In this document: positions 58,771 through 64,000 of the stretch, piece by piece
How the letters are laid out: the number at the start of each line of letters is the position of its first letter
How positions within the stretch are numbered: position 1 is the stretch's first letter
NCBI GenBank assembly: GCA_024072375.1
Contig: CP099617.1
Span: 3,603,001 to 3,667,000 of the forward strand
Length of the DNA stretch: 64,000 nt
Direction: 5' to 3'
Origin: Sphingomonadaceae bacterium OTU29LAMAA1
GTDB lineage: Bacteria > Pseudomonadota > Alphaproteobacteria > Sphingomonadales > Sphingomonadaceae
The notes under the pieces: model-generated
What the model saw: only the letters and a program-made list of their open reading frames with translations
Told to the model about the DNA's origin: nothing
Databases searched by the model: none
Program-made: the position numbers and the translations under genes

Positions 58771-59736
58771 TCACGGCTGCTCCGGCGGCCGGATGGTCGC
58801 CAGCGTCGCGGCATTTTCATGCTTTTCCGGGCGGATGTAGATCGAGCTCAGCATCGGCACGGCGATGCGGAGCTGGTCCTCCATTTCCTCAATCAGTCGC
58901 TCGCCATCGCCCATCGTCACGCTGTCGACGAAATCCGCGCTGACCGCGACGAAGATCGCATCGGGCGCGGTGTGGATCGTGCGGACGTGGTTCACCGCCG
59001 TCACCGCCGGGTGGCGGGCGATGATGTTGCGCACCGTCTCGACAACCTGAGGGTTGGCTCGTTCGCCGATCAGCAGGCCCTTGGCCTCCCGCGCCAGAAG
59101 TACCGCAACCAGACCCAGGATCAGGCCGATGACGATCGAGGCGACGCCATCGATGCGCGGATCGGCGAATGCATGGCTTGCCCAGACGCCGATCCCGGCG
59201 ATGACCAGGCCCGCGAGTGCCGCCGAATCCTCGAACAGGACGATGAAGCCCGCTGGGTCCTTGCTTTGACGGATCGCGCGCCACCAGCCGCTGTCGCCCT
59301 TTGCCTTGCGAAATTCGCGCATGGCGATGAACCACGACGATCCTTCGAGGGCGAAAGCGATGACGAGGACGATATAGTTGACCAGCGGATCGCTGAGTTC
59401 CTCCGGCTCGACGATGTGCAGATAGCCTTCGTACACCGATACGCCGGCGCCGACCGCGAAGATCAGGATCGCGACGACAAATGCCCAGAAGTAAAGCTCG
59501 CGACCGTAACCGAAGGGGTGGATCGTGTCGGGCTTCTGCCTGGCGCGATGCTGTCCATAGAGCAGCAGGATCTGATTGCCGCTGTCGACGCAACTGTGCA
59601 CGCCCTCGGTCAGCATCGACGACGATCCGGTGATACCCGCCGCGACGAATTTCGCGACGCCGATCCCGAGATTGGCAGCGAGCGCACCGTATAGAACGAT
59701 ATTCTCGCGGATGCGGGCGGTCAGTCCTTGACTCAT
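58771..59736 (-). CDS. Cation diffusion facilitator transporter
   Basis: A 321-residue metal exporter. It has six membrane segments with VLYGALAANLGIGVAKFVAA and SSSMLTEGVHSCVDSGNQIL (the first metal-site helix). HPFGYGRELYFWAFVVAILI and FEDSAALAGLVIAGIGVWAS follow, with the metal-binding DSAA helix, then a C-terminal cytoplasmic domain. This is the group with an SLC30A9-like sequence. The metal ion cannot be predicted. The start is ATG 59736. Confidence 0.9.
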   Translation of the reverse strand: MSQGLTARIRENIVLYGALAANLGIGVAKFVAAGITGSSSMLTEGVHSCVDSGNQILLLYGQHRARQKPDTIHPFGYGRELYFWAFVVAILIFAVGAGVSVYEGYLHIVEPEELSDPLVNYIVLVIAFALEGSSWFIAMREFRKAKGDSGWWRAIRQSKDPAGFIVLFEDSAALAGLVIAGIGVWASHAFADPRIDGVASIVIGLILGLVAVLLAREAKGLLIGERANPQVVETVRNIIARHPAVTAVNHVRTIHTAPDAIFVAVSADFVDSVTMGDGERLIEEMEDQLRIAVPMLSSIYIRPEKHENAATLATIRPPEQP

Positions 59737-60082
59737 GCGGGGTCCTCGTCGGCGTCCGGGGCAGTGTGGAGGCGATACGCGCGAAGGGACGATGGGGTCC
59801 GACCGGCGTATCCGCAGCCGCCTCGCCACGCCGTCTGTGCCGCGATCATATCGCACGAGCCCTGAAACGGAATGACCGCCGGAGCACGAAGCGCCGGCGG
59901 TCACCTTTCCTCCCCAGGAAACTTTCGAAATTCCGTTAGCTACAGAGTGGGCTTCGGGGCAGTGGGCGGTGACCGGCAAGCGAGGTCATGGTGTATACCG
60001 CGCAGACAGTGACACTGGTCATGCTGTAAGGAATTGACAAGTCGCGTTGCATACCGGACCTTCTGTACCGGAAGGAGCTGCG
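59737..60082. other. Gap of 346 bp between the CDF gene and the regulator gene
   Basis: No gene is supported. A hairpin at 59874-59902 pairs gaccgccgg with ccggcggtc and is followed by a pyrimidine-rich stretch (acctttcctcccc). Near the regulator, TTGACA at 60034-60039 could be a -35 box. The region 59990-60060 is lower in GC than its surroundings. Confidence 0.5.
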
Positions 60083-61471
60083 GTGGCGGATCGGAAATTG
60101 TTTGCTGGCCATGCGGTGCGACGGCTGCGGCGACAGGCCGGGCTGACGCAGGCGGCAATGGCGGAGGTGCTGGCGATTTCGTCGAGCTATCTCAATCTGG
60201 TCGAGCGCAACCAGCGGCCGTTGTCGGCGGCGCTGCTGGTCAAGCTGGCCGAATCCTACGACTTCGATCCACGTGCCTTGACTGCGGGAGAACCGGGTGG
60301 CGGCGAAGCGGCAATGCGGCGGCGGCTGGCAGACCCGATATTCGCCGACCTTGAGATCGATCGGAACGAGGTGGGCGAATGGCTCGCCGGCGCCCCCGGC
60401 GGGGCGGAGGCTTTCGCGCGCGCCTATGATAAATTGGGTGCCGGTGGCGGTGGTGGCGCTTCGGAGGGCGTCGATCCGGTAGCGGAAGTGCGGCGCGAGA
60501 TCGAGCGGTGGCGGGGGCATTTCGCCGATCTGGACAGTGCGGCGGAGGCGCTGGCAGACGAATTGCGGCTGGGGGCGGGCGACCTGTATGGTGCCATTGC
60601 CGAGCGGTTGCGGGTCAAGCACCAGCTTACCATCCGCATCCTGCCCGTCGATGTCATGCCCGACCTGTTGCGGCGGCTCGACCTGCATGCGCGGCAGGTG
60701 CAGTTGAGCGAGGTGCTCGATTCGGCGTCGCGGACCTTCGCCGCGGCGTATCAGCTCGCGCAGATCGAGGCGCGGGCGGAGATCGAAGCGCTGGCCAAGG
60801 GGGCGGCGTTTGCGGATCGATCGTCGGAGCGGTTGTTCCGGCGGCACCTCGCCAGCTATTTTGCGGCGGCGGTGATGATGCCGTACGCGCGGTTCCTGCG
60901 GGCATGCGAGACGACGGGATACGACCTCGAACTGTTGCAGCGGCGGTTCGGGGCGGGGTTCGAGCAGGTGGCGCATCGGCTGACAACGCTGCACCGGGTG
61001 GGTGCGCGGGGGCTGCCGTTCTTCCTGATCCGGATCGATCGGGCTGGGCAATGTTCGAAGCGGTTCTCGGGCGCGAGCGCCTCACCGCTGGCGGAGGCGG
61101 AGGGACGGTGCCCGTTGTGGCGGTTGCATCATGCCTTCGACAGGCCGGGGGCGCTGGCGGTGCAACTGGTCGAACTGGAGGACAAGGCGCGGTGGTTGAC
61201 GATCGCGCGGACGGTGACGCCGCAGCGGCGGCGCTATGGCGGGGTGCTCGCCGAATTTGCGGTGGGGATCGGTGTCGCGGCGGAACTGGGGGGCGCGCTG
61301 GCGGTAGCGCGGGGGGTCGATCTGAAGGGGGATGCGACGCCGATCGGACTGGGGTGTCGTGCCTGCCATCGCACCGATTGCCCGCAGCGTTCGGCCCCGC
61401 CGGCGGGGCGGGCGCTGCTGATCAACGAGCGCGATCGGGGGGTGTCGGGGTTTACCTTCGCGGGCGACTGA
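60083..61471 (+). CDS. XRE/short-chain fatty acyl transcriptional regulator (RamB/ScfR type)
   Basis: A 462-residue regulator. An N-terminal helix-turn-helix (HAVRRLRRQAGLTQAAMAEV, LAISSSYLNLVERNQRPLS) is followed by a middle region and an IrrE/ImmA-like domain (DLLRRLDLHARQVQLSEVLD; FRRHLASYFAAAVMMPYARF). The C-terminal DUF2083 part has GCRACHRTDCPQRSAPP, a metal-type Cys cluster. RamB of Corynebacterium represses aceA and aceB, and related ScfR/MccR-like proteins control acyl-CoA metabolism. Here the gene stands 137 bp upstream of isocitrate lyase, which fits. GTG 60083 is the start (AAGGAG 7 bases before). Confidence 0.88.
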   Translation: MADRKLFAGHAVRRLRRQAGLTQAAMAEVLAISSSYLNLVERNQRPLSAALLVKLAESYDFDPRALTAGEPGGGEAAMRRRLADPIFADLEIDRNEVGEWLAGAPGGAEAFARAYDKLGAGGGGGASEGVDPVAEVRREIERWRGHFADLDSAAEALADELRLGAGDLYGAIAERLRVKHQLTIRILPVDVMPDLLRRLDLHARQVQLSEVLDSASRTFAAAYQLAQIEARAEIEALAKGAAFADRSSERLFRRHLASYFAAAVMMPYARFLRACETTGYDLELLQRRFGAGFEQVAHRLTTLHRVGARGLPFFLIRIDRAGQCSKRFSGASASPLAEAEGRCPLWRLHHAFDRPGALAVQLVELEDKARWLTIARTVTPQRRRYGGVLAEFAVGIGVAAELGGALAVARGVDLKGDATPIGLGCRACHRTDCPQRSAPPAGRALLINERDRGVSGFTFAGD

Positions 61472-61608
61472 TTGTAAACAGTCACACCGAAATACAATGT
61501 TTAGTCATGAAATGTTACAGCTTCACGCTGTTTATGTTGGCGTATCGGCTGTAGTGTCTGTGAAGTTCAGTACACATCCTCGCATTCGTACAGAGTGAGG
61601 ACGTGGAC
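61472..61608 (+). promoter_or_regulatory. aceA upstream region with repeated TGTTTA / TAAACA half-sites
   Basis: The gap is AT-richer than its surroundings. TAAACA lies at 61475-61480, TGTTTA at 61498-61503 (reading aatgtttag) and TGTTTA at 61529-61534. All three share the same six-base core, in either orientation. They may be operators for the adjacent regulator, but spacing is irregular, so this is a guess. GAGG at 61597-61600 is the ribosome binding site of aceA. Confidence 0.35.
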
Positions 61609-63201
61609 ATGACGTATCAGCAGCAGATCGGCACCGCCAGCCAGACCATCGGTGCGCAGGCGACCTGGGGCGGGATCGACGCGGAGTCGGTCGCGCGCAT
61701 GCGCTTGCAAAACCGCTTCCAGACCGGGCTCGACATCGCGCGCTATACCGCCGCGATCATGCGCCGCGACATGGCGGCCTATGACGCCGATCCGGCGGCG
61801 TACACGCAGTCGCTGGGCTGCTGGCACGGCTTCATCGGCCAGCAGAAGATGATCAGCATCAAGAAGCATTTCGGCACGACCGACAAGCGCTACCTGTACC
61901 TGTCGGGCTGGATGGTCGCGGCGTTGCGCAGCGATTTCGGGCCGCTGCCCGACCAGTCGATGCACGAGAAGACGAGCGTGCCGGCGCTGATCAAGGAGCT
62001 GTACACGTTCCTGCGGCAGGCGGATGCGCGCGAGCTGAGCCTGTTGTTCCGCGATCTCGACCATGCGCGCGATGCGGGTAATGAAGTCGAGGCGCAGCGG
62101 CTGATGCAGGCGATCGACAATCACCAGACGCATGTCGCGCCGATCATCGCCGATATCGACGCCGGCTTCGGCAATGCCGAGGCGACGTATCTGCTGGCGA
62201 AGAAGATGATCGAGGCGGGAGCGTGTGCGCTCCAGATCGAGAATCAGGTCAGCGACGAAAAGCAGTGCGGCCATCAGGACGGCAAGGTCACCGTGCCGCA
62301 CGAGGACTTCCTCGCGAAGGTGCGCGCCTGCCGCTACGCATTCCTGGAGCTGGGCGTCGAGGACGGCATCATCGTCACGCGTACCGACTCGCTGGGCGCG
62401 GGCCTGACCAAGCAGATCGCGGTGAGCAAGACGCCGGGCGATCTGGGCGACCAATATAACAGCTACCTCGATTGCGAGGAGGTGACCGACCTGTCGACGA
62501 TCAACGGCGACGTCATCATCAACCGCGACGGCAAGCTGATGAAGCCCAAGCGGCTGCCGTCGAACCTGTTCCAGTTCCGCGAGGGCACCGGCGCGGACCG
62601 CTGCGTGATGGATTGTATCGCGTCGTTGCAGAATGGTGCGGATCTGTTGTGGATCGAGACGGAGAAGCCGCACATCGAGCAAATCGCATCGATGGTCGAT
62701 CGCATCCGCGAGGTGATCCCGAACGCGAAGCTGGTCTACAACAATTCGCCGAGCTTCAACTGGACGCTGAACTTCCGCCAGCAGGTTTACGACGCGTGGG
62801 TCGAGGCGGGGCGTGACGTCTCGGCGTACGATCGGGCGCGGCTGATGTCGGTCGATTACGACGGGACCGAGCTGGGGGCGGAGGCGGACGAGCGCATCCG
62901 CACGTTCCAGAAGGACGCGGCGGCGCGGGCGGGGATCTTCCACCACCTCATCACGCTGCCGACCTATCATACCGCGGCGCTGTCGACGGATAATCTGGCG
63001 AAGGAGTATTTCGGCGACGCGGGCATGCTGGGGTACGTCAAGGGCGTGCAGCGGAAGGAGATCCGCGAGGGGATCGCGTGTGTGAAGCACCAGAACATGT
63101 CCGGGTCGGACATCGGTGACGATCACAAGGAGTATTTTGCTGGCGAGGCTGCGCTGAAGGCGGGCGGGGCGCACAATACGATGAATCAATTCGCGGCTTG
63201 A
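61609..63201 (+). CDS. aceA: Isocitrate lyase
   Basis: A 530-residue isocitrate lyase that opens the glyoxylate bypass by splitting isocitrate into succinate and glyoxylate. The length places it in the long (~530) class known from pseudomonads. The catalytic motif is KQCGH at 218-222 (in SDEKQCGHQDGKV). PIIADIDAGFGNAEATYLLA and VYNNSPSFNWTLNF follow. The C-terminus is MNQFAA. The start is ATG 61609; GTG 61603 is too close to the ribosome binding site. The gene sits next to a RamB/ScfR-type regulator. Confidence 0.95.
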   Translation: MTYQQQIGTASQTIGAQATWGGIDAESVARMRLQNRFQTGLDIARYTAAIMRRDMAAYDADPAAYTQSLGCWHGFIGQQKMISIKKHFGTTDKRYLYLSGWMVAALRSDFGPLPDQSMHEKTSVPALIKELYTFLRQADARELSLLFRDLDHARDAGNEVEAQRLMQAIDNHQTHVAPIIADIDAGFGNAEATYLLAKKMIEAGACALQIENQVSDEKQCGHQDGKVTVPHEDFLAKVRACRYAFLELGVEDGIIVTRTDSLGAGLTKQIAVSKTPGDLGDQYNSYLDCEEVTDLSTINGDVIINRDGKLMKPKRLPSNLFQFREGTGADRCVMDCIASLQNGADLLWIETEKPHIEQIASMVDRIREVIPNAKLVYNNSPSFNWTLNFRQQVYDAWVEAGRDVSAYDRARLMSVDYDGTELGAEADERIRTFQKDAAARAGIFHHLITLPTYHTAALSTDNLAKEYFGDAGMLGYVKGVQRKEIREGIACVKHQNMSGSDIGDDHKEYFAGEAALKAGGAHNTMNQFAA

Positions 63202-63207
63202 AGCCTG

Positions 63208-63268
63208 CTCACTGCCTCTCCCCTTTGGGAAAAGGGTCGGGGTGAGGGGTTCTCCGACGGGGAGAGGG
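63208..63268. repeat. Palindromic repeat after aceA, CTCTCCC...GGGGTGAGGGG family
   Basis: tgctcactgcctctcccctt tgg... with ggtcggggtgaggggttctc and ggggagaggg forms overlapping hairpins. It shares the CTCTCCC, GGGTGAGG and GGGAGAGGG modules with the repeat inside putA (29248-29355). It probably works as the 3-prime hairpin for the convergent aceA and aldo/keto reductase genes. Confidence 0.7.
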
Positions 63269-63278
63269 CTATCGCTTT

Positions 63279-64000
63279 TTAGGCACCGGCGGTGTCGAGG
63301 CGGTCTAGCTGGTTCTTGGTCAGCTTCAGCTCCATTGCGGGGAGCAGGTCTTCCAGCTGGTCTACCCGCGTTGCGCTGGCGATCGGGGCCGTCACGCCCT
63401 CCTGTGCGATGAGCCATGCCAGCGCGATCTGTGCCAGCGTTGCGCCGGTTTCCTCGGCAACCGAGTCCATCGCCTTCAGCACCGCGGCGCCTTTGCCCTC
63501 GAGCAAGTCGGCCATGCGGCCACCGCGGACGCTCTGGCCAAGGTCGTCCTTCGACCGGTACTTGCCGGTGAGGAAGCCGGAGGCGAGGCCGTAATAGGGC
63601 AGCACGCCGATGTTTTCGGTGATGCAATAATCCTGCAACTCGCCCTCGAACTTGTGGCGGCTGACGAGGTTATATTCGGGCTGGAGGACGTGATAGCGGG
63701 GCAGGCCGCTCGCCTTGGCTGCGTCGACCGCGGATTTCAGGCGTGCGGCGTGGAAATTGGAGGCGCCGAGGACGCGGACCTTGCCGGCGTCGATCAGCTT
63801 GCCGAACGCTTCGAGCACCGCGTCCTGCGGGACGGCATCGTCGTCCTGATGCGCGTAATAGAGGTCGATGCGGTCGGTGCCGAGTCGCTTGAGCGACGCT
63901 TCCGCTGCGGCGGCGATGCGGGCGGGGGCGAGCTTTTCGCCGCCGTCGCCGGGTAGCATGCCGACCTTGGTGGCGATCAGCACCTGGTCGCGCTTGCCGC
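63279..64000 (-). CDS. Aldo/keto reductase, partial (N-terminus beyond window)
   Basis: The last ~240 residues of an aldo/keto reductase. The barrel strands are clear: VLIATKVGML near the window edge, LKRLGTDRIDLYYAHQDDDA, KVRVLGASNFHAARL, YHVLQPEYNLVSRHKFE, and IGVLPYYGLASGFLTGKYRS. The C-terminal cofactor region is IASATRVDQLEDLLPAMELK. The active-site Tyr and Asp are expected in the part that is missing. It belongs to the YajO/YghZ-like type. The window begins inside the reading frame, so no start can be given. Confidence 0.88.
   Translation of the reverse strand, partial: GKRDQVLIATKVGMLPGDGGEKLAPARIAAAAEASLKRLGTDRIDLYYAHQDDDAVPQDAVLEAFGKLIDAGKVRVLGASNFHAARLKSAVDAAKASGLPRYHVLQPEYNLVSRHKFEGELQDYCITENIGVLPYYGLASGFLTGKYRSKDDLGQSVRGGRMADLLEGKGAAVLKAMDSVAEETGATLAQIALAWLIAQEGVTAPIASATRVDQLEDLLPAMELKLTKNQLDRLDTAGA

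Overview
This window is a GC-rich bacterial chromosome segment whose gene content fits an alphaproteobacterium of the Sphingomonadaceae (Sphingomonas-like). The pointers are an ispH-thrB-rnhA operon, a tandem glycine riboswitch ahead of gcvT-gcvH-gcvPA-gcvPB, an RNase E with a long acidic insertion, an exosortase-A-type glycan ligase and glycosyltransferase, DUF1206 and DUF4893 proteins, sigma-EcfG-like promoters, and abundant short palindromic intergenic repeats. It is mostly core or housekeeping chromosome. There is no prophage, plasmid or CRISPR array, and no intact transposase.

Layout: 1-2385 holds the start of a Flp/Tad pilus cluster on the minus strand (cpaA, cpaB, start of cpaC). 2438-4693 holds a lysophospholipase-type hydrolase, a DadA-type FAD oxidoreductase and a DUF1508 protein. 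4802-7346 is the ispH-thrB-rnhA operon. 8350-13242 is the glycine cleavage operon under a two-aptamer riboswitch. 13391-21845 carries membrane proteins, short-form proS, trhO, rnr and a saccharopine-dehydrogenase-like oxidoreductase. 21943-30717 holds an ABC exporter, an intracellular PHA depolymerase, a thiolase, a MaoC hydratase and bifunctional putA. 30769-31635 is a lower-GC islet with a frameshifted peptidoglycan amidase overlapping an intact exported, cysteine-rich protein. 31655-34571 holds mscS, topoisomerase IB and a PfpI/DJ-1 protein.

34648-40116 is an exosortase-A-associated surface-glycan locus (acyltransferase, O-glycosylation ligase, a 50-residue membrane protein, a glycosyltransferase and two unknowns). 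40226-47411 is mixed housekeeping: an MFS transporter, sodC, thpR, a BI-1 protein, a transglutaminase, an extensin-like protein and a NUDIX hydrolase. 47474-47549 is tRNA-Ala(CGC). 47794-55663 holds a Gly/Tyr/Arg-rich protein, a CurA-like reductase, rne, an AmiC-type amidase and a zinc metallopeptidase. 55773-59736 holds a 3-hydroxybutyrate dehydrogenase, DUF4893, a secreted Cys protein, DUF1206 and a CDF transporter. 60083-64000 holds a RamB/ScfR-type regulator next to isocitrate lyase, then a partial aldo/keto reductase.

Several genes converge on acetyl-CoA, storage polymer and glyoxylate metabolism: phaZ, 3-hydroxybutyrate dehydrogenase, thiolase, MaoC, and aceA with its regulator. Others fit a general stress regulon: four genes have GGAAC-N16/17-(C/G)GTT promoters.

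The most unusual signals are three. First, short palindromic repeat elements of intergenic type lie in frame inside rnr, putA and an acyltransferase gene and are translated there. Second, a decayed amidase overlaps an intact gene that looks like a periplasmic immunity protein. Third, the rne leader contains strong hairpins. All calls come from reading the sequence; no database search was run.
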